Origin: Cyrtodaria siliqua
Lineage: Eukaryota; Mollusca; Bivalvia; Adapedonta; Hiatellidae
Assembly: GCA_037043455.1 (NCBI GenBank)
Contig: JAWPHD010003254.1
Coordinates: 160,000 to 223,999, forward strand
Length of the DNA stretch: 64,000 bases
Reading direction: 5' to 3'
Part shown: one piece after another, positions 22,011 through 33,614 of the stretch
How the letters are laid out: every line of letters begins with the position of its first letter
How positions within the stretch are numbered: position 1 is the first letter of the stretch
Made by a program: the position numbers and the translations under genes
The notes under the pieces: model-generated
Databases searched by the model: none
Told to the model about the DNA's origin: nothing
What the model saw: only the letters and a program-made list of their open reading frames with translations

Positions 22011-23225
22011 AGCAGACGACCACTTACTCCGAAGACATGAACGAAAACTAACAAGTGTTCTTTTCGTAAGTCTTTTACTTACTGCAAGCAGCCAGTCACT
22101 GATTATTGGTAAAAACTGAGGCACTCGAATAGTCACCTTTATACAATCCGCAAACTGTGACTGATTACGCTGGAAGAACAAAATATAACTCAAATAAGTA
22201 GACAGCCCACTTAGTCGACCAATGCAAATTCATTCATCTTAAATACCCAGCTTGCAATCCTATTGGCTTAGCGATCTACTTAAGCCGTTGACAGCTACTG
22301 GGCCTATTAATCAATGGTATTTGTCTTAATTAGACACGTAAGGTTGACGGTTTGGTTTTCGCGACAGCGTAGTATTATAGACCAAAGACTAGCTACATAC
22401 GATCCTGATTGAATGATTAAATAACAATGACACGTTTTGTAACTCTTTGAAAGCAGTCGTCCTGTACTAATACGTCTCAAATACACCTCGTTGAAAGGTA
22501 ATGTTACATCCAAATCGTATTTTTTTTACCAATAAGCAATACGAATGTTTTAGATACGTCAGCGTTAAAGATAAATAAAGTGAGAACGATGCTACAACGC
22601 AAACGCAAGTTACACTGCCTATATCAAACAAGTCAGCATTGTTAATCCTCTTGAATGACGGTAGCTCAAAATCTACATCCGATAACTTAAGCATGTGATT
22701 CACGTGCATGTTATTGTAACCTGTAGGCAATAAAAGGCTTTTTATAATTATATTAAATAGCTCCATACGAATACAGACATCTCTGTGTTGCATGTAATAA
22801 TAATTTATTTTAACTTGTGTTTATATTTTACGATTTTCCTCGTTTTCTTTGTAACAAGGTGTCTGAAGTCTGAAGCTGTTTGTATAGACATTATGACTGG
22901 TGCATTACTCTGTTAGACGTTTCATCCGTTTTAAATTATCAATATGAGACATTAAACCTCAAAGTAAATTTGACAATAGAGTCTCCACTTCACAGAGCAT
23001 CACTATCGTGGCAAATATAGTGTTACAGATGCAATGACTAGTTATTACAACCTCAAACATATAACCGACAATCACGTAAATATGAAGTTGATTCTACATT
23101 AACATCCAGCTTACGTTATTTCAACGATTACTCGCTTGAAATATGCATGCTATTCGATGTTATACACATGACAAAATGTTGCTGACTAAAAGCGTTATTT
23201 CAGTATAAGTATCTTTTATGAGCTA
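22011..23225. other. No gene recognised
   Basis: The longest frame is 108 codons on the minus strand (22467-22793). It has a hydrophobic middle section (residues about 62-82) but no family I recognise and no neighbouring support. I leave it uncalled. Confidence 0.4.
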
Positions 23226-25438
23226 TAAATTATATGACAACATATTCACATTCAATATATTCAAAGTACACATTCAACACAATCACACGTCATGTATAAA
23301 AACTGCACAACCAAACACATTCACATTCAATATACAAACTACACAACCATCACAATCCCATACAATTTAAACAAACTACACAACCAACACAATTCCATAC
23401 AATCTAATCAAACTACACAACCAACACAATCACACATCATCTATACAAACCACACAGCCAACACATTCACATACCATCTATACAAAATACCCAGTCAACA
23501 CATTCAAATTCAATATATACAAACTACACAGCCAACACATTTACACATTTCAATATACAAACTACACAACCAACACAATCACACATCATCTATACAAACT
23601 ACACAGTCAACAAATTCACATTCAAAATATACAAACTACAAGCCAACAAATGCACATTCAATATATACAAAGTACACAATTAATACAATCACATACCATC
23701 TATACAAACTACACAGCCAACATTCAATATATACAAACTACACAGCCAACACATTCAATATATACAAACTACACAACCAACACAATCACCTATACAAACT
23801 ACATAACCAACACATTCAATATATGCAAACTACCCAACCAACACAATCACATATCATCTATACAAACTACATAACCAACACATTCAATATATGCAAACTA
23901 CACAACCAACACAATCACATATCATCTATACAAACAACACAGCCAACATATTCAATATAAACAAACTACACAACCAACACAATCACATATCATCTATTCA
24001 ACACAACACAATCACACGTCAGGTATAAAAACTGCACAACCAAACACATTCATATTCAATATAAAAACTACACAAACAACACAATCACATATCATCTATA
24101 CAAACTACACAACCATCACAATCCCATACAAATTAAACAAACTACACAACCAACACAATTCCATACAATCTAATCAAACTACAAAACCAACACAATCACT
24201 CATCATCTAAACAAACTACACAGCCAACACATTCACATAACATCTATACAAACTACACAGTCAATACATTCAAATTCAATATATACAAACTACACAACCA
24301 ACAAATAACACATCATCTATACAAACTACACAGCCAACAAATTCACATTCAATATATACAAACTACACAGCCAACAAATTCACATTCAATATATACAAAC
24401 TACACAACCAATACAATCACATACCATCTATACAAACTACACATCAAACATTCAATATATACAAACTACACAACCAACACAATCACAATCATCTATACAA
24501 ACTACATAACCAACACATTCAATATAAAAAAACTACATAACCAACACAATCACAATCATCTATACAAACTACATAGTCAACACCTTCAATATATACAAAC
24601 TACACAACCAACAAATCACACATCATCTATACAAACTACACAGCCAACAAATTCACATTCAATATATACAAACTACACAGCCAACAAATTCACATTCAAT
24701 ATATACAAACTACACAACCAATACAATCACATACCATCTATACAAACTACACATCAAACATTCAATATATACAAACTACACAGCCAACACATTCAATATA
24801 TACAAAGTACACAACCAACACAATCACAATCATCTATACAAACTACATAACCAACACATTCAATATATACAAACTACATAACCAACACAATCACAATCAT
24901 CTATACAAACTACATAGCCAACACCTTCAATATATACCAACTACGCAGCCAACACTTTCACATTCAATATATACAACCAATAAAATCACATATCATCTAT
25001 ACAAACTTCATAACCAACACAATCACATACGGTCTATACAAACTACACATCCAATGTTACCACATATATAATCTATACAACTACACATTCAACACAATCA
25101 CAGGTCATCTACACAAACTGCACAATCAACACATTCACATATCATCTATAACAAACGACACAGTCAACACATTCACATTCAATATATACAAACTACACAA
25201 CCAACGCAATCACATACCATATATACAAACTACACAACCAACGCAATCACATACCATATATACAAACTACACAGCTTACACATTCACATTCAATATATAT
25301 AAACTGCACAACCAACGCAGTCACATACCATCTATACAAACTACAGAGTCAACGCAATCAAATTCAATATAAACAAACTACACCGCCAACACATTCACAT
25401 ATCATCTATACAAACTGCACAACCAACAAAATCCCATA
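23226..25438. repeat. 2.2-kb satellite of ~37-bp units, almost without G on the plus strand
   Basis: Two related units alternate: one near tatacaaactacacaaccaa followed by cacaatcacatatcatc, the other near tatacaaactacacagccaa followed by cacattcacattcaata. Larger segments are themselves repeated. The stretch at 24311-24440 recurs 310 bases later, and the 23290-23450 stretch recurs about 730 bases later. The 222-codon frame (23292-23960) rich in T, N, H and Q is a by-product of stop-free repeat sequence. A small outlier of the same satellite sits at 28030-28120. Confidence 0.93.
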
Positions 25439-25869
25439 GTGTAGCAACGCTAAATGTAAACACGTCGTTAAATATAAAAACGGCGCTAAATGTAAAAACT
25501 TTAGTCGCTAAACATAAAAAGGGTGGCTAAATGCAAACGTCTTTAAATGTAAAAACGTGAGTGTCGCTAAATGTAATAAAAAAGGAGCTAAATGCAAAGA
25601 CATGTTTTTGTTGCTAAGTGTAAAAGGAAAAAGCGACACATGTAAAAATGTGCCATTTTGAATAAAAACATAAGAAATCAAAACTTTACAACCATATTTT
25701 TATAGTAGAGTACCACATGTCATTTTGTGTGTTTACAACATTGTACATTTTTCGAGATCTCAATTCACCCTTTTTGCGTTTAGCGACAAAAGGTTTTACA
25801 TATAGCGACGTTTTTACATTTAGCGTTGCTACAAATGGCCAAAAGGCCATTTGAGCTATGGTAACCACA

Positions 25870-26000
25870 GCTACTACTGCGACTGATATTGCTACTACTA
25901 ATACTTCTACTACTATTACTACCTACTCCTATTACTGCCGTTGCTGTTGCTACTACTAATACTACTGCCACTGCTACTACTACTACTACTACTACTATTT
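25870..26000. repeat. TAC/ACT triplet-rich tract
   Basis: Runs of actactac and ctgctac triplets with interruptions lie inside the foldback element. The opposing short frames (V-rich on one strand, T-rich on the other) are simple-repeat translations. Confidence 0.9.
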
Positions 26001-26098
26001 CTATTTCTATACTAACCAAGTCGCGCCATACATGTCACATTGCTGAAGCTAGTAATATGACTAGTGAATTCCAATGGCTATCGAACTTATACCAGTCA

Positions 26099-26810
26099 AC
26101 GAATGAATGAATGAATGAATGAATGAATGAATGAATGAATGAATGAATGAATGAATGAATGGATGAATGAATGATTGGATGGATGGATGGATGTGAATGA
26201 ATGATTGGATGGATGGATGGATGGATGGATGTGAATGAATGAATGAATGAATGAATGAATGAATGAATGAATGAATGGATGAATGATTGGATGGATGGAT
26301 GTGAATGAATGAATGAATGAATGAATAAATGAATGAATGAATGAATGAATGAATGAATGAATGAATGAATGAATGAATGAATGAATGAATGAATGAATGA
26401 ATGGATGAATGATTGGATGGATGGATGGATGGATGGATGTGAATGAATGAATGAATGAATGAATAAATGAATGAATGAATGAATGAATGAATGAATGAAT
26501 GAATGAATGAATGAATGAATGAATGAATGAATGAATGAATGAATGAATGAATGAATGAATGAATGAATGGATGAATGATTGGATGGATGGATGGATGGAT
26601 GGATGTGAATGAATGAATGAATGAATGAATAAATGAATGAATGAATGAATGAATGAATGAATGAATGAATGAATGAATGAATGAATGAATGAATGAATGA
26701 ATGAATGAATGAATGAATGAATGAATGAATGAATGAATGAATGAATGAATGAATGAATGAATGAATGAATGAATGAATGAATGAATGAATGAATGAATGA
26801 ATGAATGAAT
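26099..26810. repeat. 0.7-kb (GAAT)n block with higher-order structure
   Basis: Long gaat runs are punctuated by ggatgaatgattggatgg, a variable number of ggat repeats, then tgtgaatgaat and a single aaat. This punctuation recurs about five times at intervals of roughly 60-180 bp. Stop-free minus-strand frames of 298 and 244 codons read only as FIHS and HPSI strings and are not genes. Confidence 0.97.
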
Positions 26811-26843
26811 TGCGTCATATTCCAACACAATAATAACGTACCA

Positions 26844-26963
26844 ATTGTTTGTAATTATGTTCTCAATCTCATGCATTATATATTTATGGAGGAACAAAAT
26901 AATATTGTTTGTAATTATGTTCTCAATCTCATGCATTATATATTTATGGAGGAACAAAATATT
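26844..26963. repeat. 60-bp exact-looking tandem duplication
   Basis: Two head-to-tail copies beginning attgtttgtaattatgttct at 26844 and 26904, apparently identical except at the join. This suggests a very recent duplication. Confidence 0.95.
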
Positions 26964-27427
26964 ATTATCACTGGGAAATATATAAAGCCTAGGGTTTCAA
27001 TTATAACAGTAAATAACACAAAACCCATTTAACCACGCAATAATTGTCCTCTTGAGACGCAACTACATCAATAACGAAACCATGAATCTGTTCTGACAGA
27101 AAAGTGTCTATCCTGTGGGAATCATCGTGTATACACAACAGATTCGTTTCGTCATATATACCGTGTTATTATATTAAAGTATCTACATATGTACATCTTC
27201 CAAATACATACGTTACTGTTCTACACTCATTTTTACATATGTCGCTTTTTCTTTTTACACTTAGCAACAACAACAAAAAAGTTTTTACATTTAGCTCTTT
27301 TTTTATTACATTTAGCGACGCTCACGTTTGTACATTTAAAGACGTTTGCATTTACACTTAGCCATCCCTTTTACGTTTAGCGACGTTTTTACATTTAGTG
27401 ACGTTTTTACATTTAGCGTTGCTACAC

Positions 27428-28045
27428 ATAACGTTAGGTTATTATAGCGTAAATGGTTCTCCTTGCACCTTCCATAGTAAAATGAAAATGCTGACCACCT
27501 GTTAAAAACTCAAACCTCCTTAGAATTCCGGGAAAGTTACTTTATCATGCAGATACATACATCTGCTATAAAACATCAACAAGGAAATGGGGGACTATCT
27601 TCTAAGACAGATGTCTTCAGCTGTATACTAACACAGTCAAAGGTCAACATTTTGTTTACCCCTTGTAATTGCATACCTTTTCTACTTTCACTTTTCAAAT
27701 GTATACGTTAAACTGTCAACAGCATGATAAGTCTCAATAACATGCCCATGATACAGTTACAGCCAACAAATAACAGGAGACTGCACCAATAACAGGAGAC
27801 TGCACCAATAACAGGAGCCTGCACCAATAACAGGAGACTGCACCAATAACAGGAGCCTGCAACAATAACAGGAGACTGCACCAATAACAGGAGACTGCAC
27901 CAAAAATGTTTTTAAAGAAAATCAAGATTAGCACTCTTTAAAACACAACTACTTTCGACCAGAGATCTACGATTATTACGTCTATGTTTCGACTGCACAA
28001 TACCAGCATTTCCGGTTTGTTTAGTGTAATTAAACAGAAACTACA
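27428..28045 (-). repeat. Inverted copy of the M3 interior
   Basis: Its reverse complement aligns with 7090-7580. The shared blocks include gtttaattacactaaa, gaaagtagt, aaagagtgctaat, ttggctgtaactgta, agctgaaaaatg-like and the taggttatta end. The M3 terminal repeats are not present in this copy. It directly abuts the foldback element. A 19-bp array lies inside it at 27769-27901. Confidence 0.8.
27769..27901. repeat. 19-bp minisatellite, 7 units
   Basis: The unit is aataacaggagactgcacc. The matching position in the 7.2-kb copy holds only one related unit (gtgcaatttccggttattt, read on the other strand), so the array arose inside this copy. Confidence 0.93.
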
Positions 28046-28120
28046 CATCCAACACAGTCACAAAGCATCTACATAAACTAATAATATCTTTGTAAACTGC
28101 ACATTCAAACACAATCACAT

Positions 28121-29310
28121 ACTGACGTAACACATATTAGGTTAAAGCCATCTTTATATTTTGATATCATGCACGCACCATATACAGTAAGTTTGCCTAA
28201 TTTCACATGAACTACACTCGTGTTTTGCATGGTAAAACATACACCTAATAACACGTGGACCGAGCAACAAGATCGACAAAACAGAAAATATCATATTTTA
28301 TTGGCGAATTTATTAATATTTTTGAGATTTAATAATATTGTACAATAATATTAAAGTGTTTGTGTGGATTGGTGGGGTGGGTTTAATTACCAAAATTTTG
28401 TCGTAAAAAGAATTCCCTTTTTTTTTTCTATTTGATAATCTGCTTTATATTTATCTAACTTGATTACAAGCAAGGTTTTACGCAAGCGTAAAATAGCTGC
28501 CAAGAGAAAATAGCATCATATCTGGGTAGAAACTGGGAACAACGTTTAAAATAATAACAGATCAAGTCGCGTGTGTTAAAACAATATTAAAAAATAATTA
28601 AATAAAAAATATTTTTTTTCACGAAGACATAAACATGTCACGACCGTTTTTTCTTACCAGACACTTACTTCCCAATTTTTACCATCAGTTCTTCCTACCA
28701 AACATTTTGAATCAAGGTGGACGACCTCGCTTCTTCTGGTCAAATCCTTGACATGCGTTACATATTGATTACATATTCACCTTTGTAGCACGACATGCTA
28801 GAATTATACATCAGCACAGAAGGGATGCGTGTGCGTTATAGCGTGAGCATCACAACACAAATAAACTGTTCACTGCTACCAGATTGCGTTATCAAAGCGA
28901 AAAACCAAAGAACCTGTTCATTGCTATCTTACCATGTGCACTTATGAAAGCCATATAAGAGCGATTAAAGGAGATTATTTATTGATTGCTGCACAAAGTA
29001 AGTAGATTGTTTGGTGATTGCAGCACACAATCGCGTTTCTAGTGCTCATTATCCACATTCATTAGAACTACATCAAATGTGCATTTCAAAATTATAAAAT
29101 AATAAGTTAATGTCAGATTTATCTGCTACGCTAGTATAAAATAATTTGAAATGACTGGCAGATGGTTTATTGCAAGATCTTAATTAACTACAGTCTAGAG
29201 TCTATATCAAACTGATTGCTAATAAACAAGTGTGCATACTAATTATTTCTGCAAGTGTTGCATTACTGAAAAGTTAAAAGGAGTTGGAAGCCAAATAAAA
29301 ATACGCAGGC
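28121..29310. other. No gene recognised
   Basis: AT-rich unique sequence. Positions 28030-28120, just before it, hold a small outlier of the 37-bp satellite. I see no coding sequence or RNA. Confidence 0.45.
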
Positions 29311-29425
29311 GCGTTGCACGATTCTTATTTCAATTTTCGGTTTACCACTACCTATTGCATGTCTCAACCACCCCCGCTCCCCCTCCCCCAAGTTATGAAC
29401 CATTTTGACCTTAATCTAATTGCAT

Positions 29426-29486
29426 TATATCAACCATTATATCAACCATTATATCAACCATTATATCAAACATTATATCAACCATT
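29426..29486. repeat. 12-bp tandem repeat, about 5 units
   Basis: The unit is ccattatatcaa, at the left edge of a Penelope-like remnant. It encodes the LYQP repeats of the overlapping frame. Confidence 0.9.
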
Positions 29487-29489
29487 ATA

Positions 29490-29910
29490 TCAGAAATCAA
29501 TCTGTTTTGGTCGCCAAAAAACTCCGGAGAAGTCCTCGATAAATTACGGTGTACGCCTCAACTCTAAGAACCTAAGACTTTTCCACAGTATATACTATAA
29601 TCTACCACATAACATGATAAAAGAGAAATTTATTCAGCTTGTACATACATCGTTGTTAGAGAAGGAACTGTTTGTCTTGCTTGTAATAATTTCAGGACTT
29701 TCTTTCTTAACAGGCATTTGTTAAGATAATGATGATGATAATAATAATAATAACACGTGGACTTGCTCTGTTTTGTAGTGCATTATTTTAGATACTATCT
29801 TCAGTAGATACTGTAAAACAATTTACCGCCAAATTGTTGGTATTCCTATGGGTACTTTCTGTGCAGCATTTGTCGCAGATGTGTTTGCTGATTTCTCCGG
29901 ATGTTGACTT
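29490..29910 (+). pseudogene. Penelope-like reverse transcriptase remnant
   Basis: A conceptual translation gives a peptide resembling the PLE thumb-proximal motif (SIYYNLPHNMIKEKF), equivalent to the LYTTLP-HLIKDKL motif of the copy at 33.6 kb. About 270 bases later, in another frame, comes RQIVGIPMGTFCAAFVADVF, the PMGT motif of RT domain 4/5. The YxDD catalytic box is missing and frames shift at least twice, so the copy is dead. The 136-codon frame at 29314-29724 covers only its first part. The direction matches the better copy 4 kb downstream. The family call rests on motif resemblance. Confidence 0.7.
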
Positions 29911-30200
29911 TATTGTTACAAATTCCCCTTTGATGTTTACACTGTATTGTCAATATTTGGGCACCAAAGACCGAACAATAGCGAGGTTGTGTATATTTAA
30001 AACCGATTTAAGTTAATCAGAAGGCCATTTTTCCTACTGACCGCTCTAAGTCGGTGTACATGTCTTCACCAGTCGTTATGATGTGTGTTTTTTTCTGTAC
30101 ATTGACCATTTAAGTTGTTCATTGAATTTAGTTTGTGGTGCCGTGTTGACCTACTGTGCCATTGCTTTTGGTTTCCGTGGTCTCCATTAGGTATGTAGGA
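29890..30200 (+). repeat. PLE-associated tail repeat
   Basis: From gatttctccggatg through aatagcgaggttgtgta, ctactgaccgctctaagtcg and gtcttcaccagtcg, it parallels 46370-46560. It follows an RT remnant directly. It shares the ctgaccgttccaaggcgg-type motif with the other PLE 3' UTR family. Confidence 0.65.
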
Positions 30201-30411
30201 ACATTTTTCTCCTATTAGGCATGCATGTATTGACAAGTTAAAACAGCCTTAAATCTAGCACATATTTCTTGCCCCATGATGCTTATAAATATATACTTTA
30301 TTAAAGTTGCACAACTCTGATAACATATTCAGTAGTATTTGGGAACAGACCAATATCGTCCGCATATAGAAAAGCACACATTCGTCGTCAATCCGAACTC
30401 CGACTTTTATC

Positions 30412-30442
<31 letters not shown>

Positions 30443-30843
30443 CTGAATGTATCAATTTGGGAATAGAACATAACTTCAGTCTATCTCATTAATAGGTTTT
30501 ATTAGCTTGATTATTTATCTCCATACTATATTCAACCTTGACCTCTTAGTATTCATACCCATCATGGCAGAGTAAGCACATTCAAGCCAACTAAAGCATA
30601 TGAGGCTAGACCGAGAACCATCATACGTTTAACCAGGGAGTAAGTATTGTTACACGGAACTGTCTGGTAAAATGTGCTTTTATACATCCAAACAATTACA
30701 CGCTCTGTATCAGAGGACACAATGTGAATACATAATACTTATGTTTATATGTCGCACCTTTAGTGAGTTTGTAAATGTAATTATTTTAAGTACTTCTGTT
30801 TTTCACACACGCCCGCAACAACGGGAAGTAGTCATTTTCAAAT
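30201..30843. other. No gene recognised
   Basis: Contains a short (ATA)n run at about 30413-30440. The 63- to 66-codon frames have no recognisable content. Confidence 0.4.
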
Positions 30844-31052
30844 TGAAGACAAACAGAAATTAAAGAAAAAGAAATGGAAATGAAATTTAAGGATGAAAAA
30901 TAAAGAAGAAAATTTGAATTAGAGATATTGAAAATGGATTTGGCAAGCAAGGCAAGTTCACCTTCACCGCCACACTCCCATTCATCTACGATTGATGTTA
31001 CTAAACATATTAGATTTCTTCCGCCTTTTCAGGAAATATTATTTTGACTGTA
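30844..31052 (+). pseudogene. Gag-like remnant of an LTR-type retroelement
   Basis: In frame with position 30844 the translation is a charged, coiled-coil-like K/E-rich stretch broken by one stop (taa at 30901). It continues as RRKFELEILKMDLASK, a P/S/H-rich linker, then IDVTKHIRFLPPFQE before a stop at 31047. A charged helix followed by a KxIRxxPPFxE motif resembles the start of the capsid-like region in some animal Ty3/gypsy-type Gag proteins. I see no protease, RT or LTRs nearby, so this is an isolated fragment. The frame is below the usual ORF length and carries stops. Confidence 0.45.
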
Positions 31053-31514
31053 TTTGTATATTGGATTTTAAAGAAATACTGGATCCATTTTTATGTGTTT
31101 TCTGCATGTGAATATTTTTCATTTTATTATTTGAATAAATTTGTTGATTATATTTTTAAAGTAGTTGTTGCTGGTTTTGCTTCCTTTCTTGTTACATTTT
31201 ACCGTAACACAGGGCGCTTCAGATGTCCAGTGATGTATATGGAATATATTCACTGACCTGTTTCTTCAGTAGGCTGTGTAAAAACAATGGTGGTCTAGCA
31301 CCATATGACGACCTTTGCTGCAATAAGTAATTGCGCAATTGTATCAAGGGATCAGATTAATGAACTGTGTTGTTGTCAAATAGTGTTTTAAGGGAGGAGG
31401 TTTCAAAGAAGTTGCTTAAAACAACGTGTATGGACAACGGGTGAAAACAGATTGAATGGCTGTGCTATTATACGTAATGGCTGTGCTATTATACGTAACA
31501 CAACAAAGGTAGGT
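31053..31514. other. No gene recognised; one 21-bp duplication
   Basis: The motif aatggctgtgctattatacg is repeated back to back at about 31455-31498. The 70-codon frame starting at 31044 is hydrophobic and aromatic-rich without a recognisable family. Confidence 0.45.
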
Positions 31515-31880
31515 ATAAAAGTCGAACAGGAAATGTGTAGCTTTCACAGAGCGCAGTCAACCAAAACATAAATTAAAAACAACAACAACAGGAACTACAA
31601 TGTTATTAAGAAGCAAGGCATGTGACATCACAAACACAGACTACTGGTTGACATTAGGGTTACCGACTTGGAACGGTCATTGACGCAAAGGCGTCTGAGG
31701 TTTTAAACCAGGTCTAAGATGCATCAAACCTAACACTTACCCTACTAACATTAAAACACACACACACACACACACACACGCATACACACACACACACACT
31801 AAAATGGAACAGTGTAAACAAAGATCTATACATGTTTGTAAACCGTACACATAAACCTCTTCTGCCTTTAAGTAGATGCA
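31515..31880 (-). mobile_element. PLE 3' UTR copy, minus strand
   Basis: On the minus strand the order is (CA)-containing spacer, ggtttaaaacctcagacgcc, tgaccgttccaagtcgg, gtgatgtcacatgcc, ggttgactgcgctctg and ctgttcgacttttatacct. This is the same order as in the 34.8-35.3 kb UTR. A (CA)n microsatellite sits at 31757-31799. Confidence 0.78.
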
Positions 31881-33553
31881 TATATTTAGACTTTCTATCT
31901 CACTAGATATTATTTTACCTTCGTCTGTTACTTCCAGAGGAAAACTTTTCTCGAGTTAGCAACTCTAAATTTCCCGATAAGCTTCCAGAAGTGTTCTTAT
32001 ATTTGCCGCAGTAGTTAATTATCATATTATTTTATGAAGCAATCTGAATGTATGTCTCTCATTTATTAAAGTTTATGTCAAACTTCCGACCTACGGTTAG
32101 TACTACGGAAAATCCTTAAATGTAGGACCAATGTTGTTTTTACCAATGTTCCAGTTCTAAGCACTACACCTTGAACATCGTCCGACTTATTAAGTTAACT
32201 GGCAGCAACGATGGCAAAAACAGAACTTGCTTCTATTGATATCATTCAATCAAACATTAGAATTAACTTTACGAGTAACTTAAAAAGATTATGTGTCAAT
32301 TTGCGCGAATTAATGGTTCGTTAATGGCGTTTTCGTGACTGATTAGTGGGTATTTTGAGGGCAAAAACCCGTATCAAAATTGACTCGTTGTATATAAAAT
32401 GTATTATGTTCTAAATTTCCAAATTCACATATTCAGATAAAGGCAATATTTAGGAACAAAAAGCAACAACATTAAAGATAACCCCCCTCCTCAAATAAAT
32501 GGTTTTGCACATAGCTGTATAGATAGCAATGCATATATAACGTGCACTATTTTATGATATAAACGCCTTTGAAATATGAGCATTACAATCAGAACAAAAT
32601 ATCTCCAACTTGCGCCCACCGCCATGATTGTGTAATTTATTGCAGAATGTCAAAGATCAGAGGAACCTGTAGCTTTGTTGATTAAGGAGTAAAACATCTC
32701 GCACAAGTTTTATCATTTTTATCTTGAAAATGTTCCAAAATATTTACGTTAACAATTACAAACTTTCTGTTTCCAAAAATATCTATGGAAAATGTTTTCC
32801 AACAGTTGCAACAACGCGCAAGTTGCATTTCATGCATCAACCTAGCAGAATGCTGATAGTGGGTAAATTACATTGTAAACAATGTGTTCGATGTAAACAT
32901 TACATTCTGTAAAAACACTATTAAACAACAAAGTAACAGCAATACGATAGTTGCATTACAAACTGGTGAGATATGGTTCTCGAGTGGATTATCATGGGCG
33001 ATGCTCCCCTGCGTATTAAAAATAATGATTAATACGCTGTTTCCGAGATAAAATAATGATACATCGGTTAGCTTCATTTCCTGCCGTTTTCAAATAAAAA
33101 TGGCATTAAAGGAAAAAAATGAAATTAAAAGAAATATGATAGACGGAATCCCTGTTGGGATTAAAGCAACTTCTCGGGAATACGAAGATGAGCTGTTTTC
33201 GCTTGTGTTGTTATGCCCACGACAAGAGGGCTGCATGGATGCTTATAACTTCAAGATTATTGACTTTCACAATTATGATAAGATTACGGGAAGTTTGGTG
33301 GCCGTTATATTTCTGTCCGTAATTACTACATTCACATTTAAGGCTGATGATTGGAGATGGGAATGCTAGTTTTGTTAAATAAAATTGTTGATACATCCAT
33401 GAATACTAACTGCATCCCTTGTCACATATTTGCTTTTATATTGCTATAAAAACAAATCTGATGATGTGTCTTTCACAAGATACTCCGACAGATGTCATCG
33501 AAGTTTTAATAACACATTACGTAATTGCTAACTAGAATGCACTCTCCACTTAA
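31881..33553. other. No gene recognised
   Basis: The best open frame is 89 codons at 33100-33369 on the plus strand. It has no recognised domain, although its composition is less repeat-like than most short frames here. It lies 0.25 kb upstream of the PLE remnant and could be incidental. I leave it uncalled. Confidence 0.4.
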
Positions 33554-33614
33554 ATGGCATTTTTTTCCAAGCAGTATCGTATGTGTTATATGTTTCTCAG
33601 CTTATTAGTTTTTT

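Larger units (their letters stand above)
25439..27427. mobile_element. Foldback element with ~220-bp repeat-built inverted arms
   Basis: The left arm (25439-25660) begins gtgtagcaacgctaaatgta and is built of variants of cgctaaatgtaaaaacgt. The right arm (27216-27427) is its inverse, with the same order of variants, ending cgttgctacac. The trinucleotide ATA flanks both ends and may be a target duplication. A second inward-facing terminus ends at 25833 (tttagcgttgctaca), so a shorter 395-bp version may be nested at the left. The interior is simple repeats and a 60-bp duplication with no transposase. Confidence 0.78.

Noticed and set aside
22467..22793. 108-codon minus-strand frame
   Set aside because: No recognised domain, no homologous context, AT-rich composition like the flanks. 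The length is compatible with chance in a 64-kb window.
23292..23960. 222-codon plus-strand frame rich in T, N, H and Q
   Set aside because: It lies wholly inside the 37-bp satellite and follows its unit structure.
26061..26957. 298- and 244-codon frames of FIHS repeats
   Set aside because: They are translations of the (GAAT)n microsatellite with no start context, domain or non-repeat sequence of useful length.
33100..33369. 89-codon plus-strand frame upstream of the PLE remnant
   Set aside because: It could be an eroded element-encoded or host exon, but I see no motif, splice structure or second copy to support a call.
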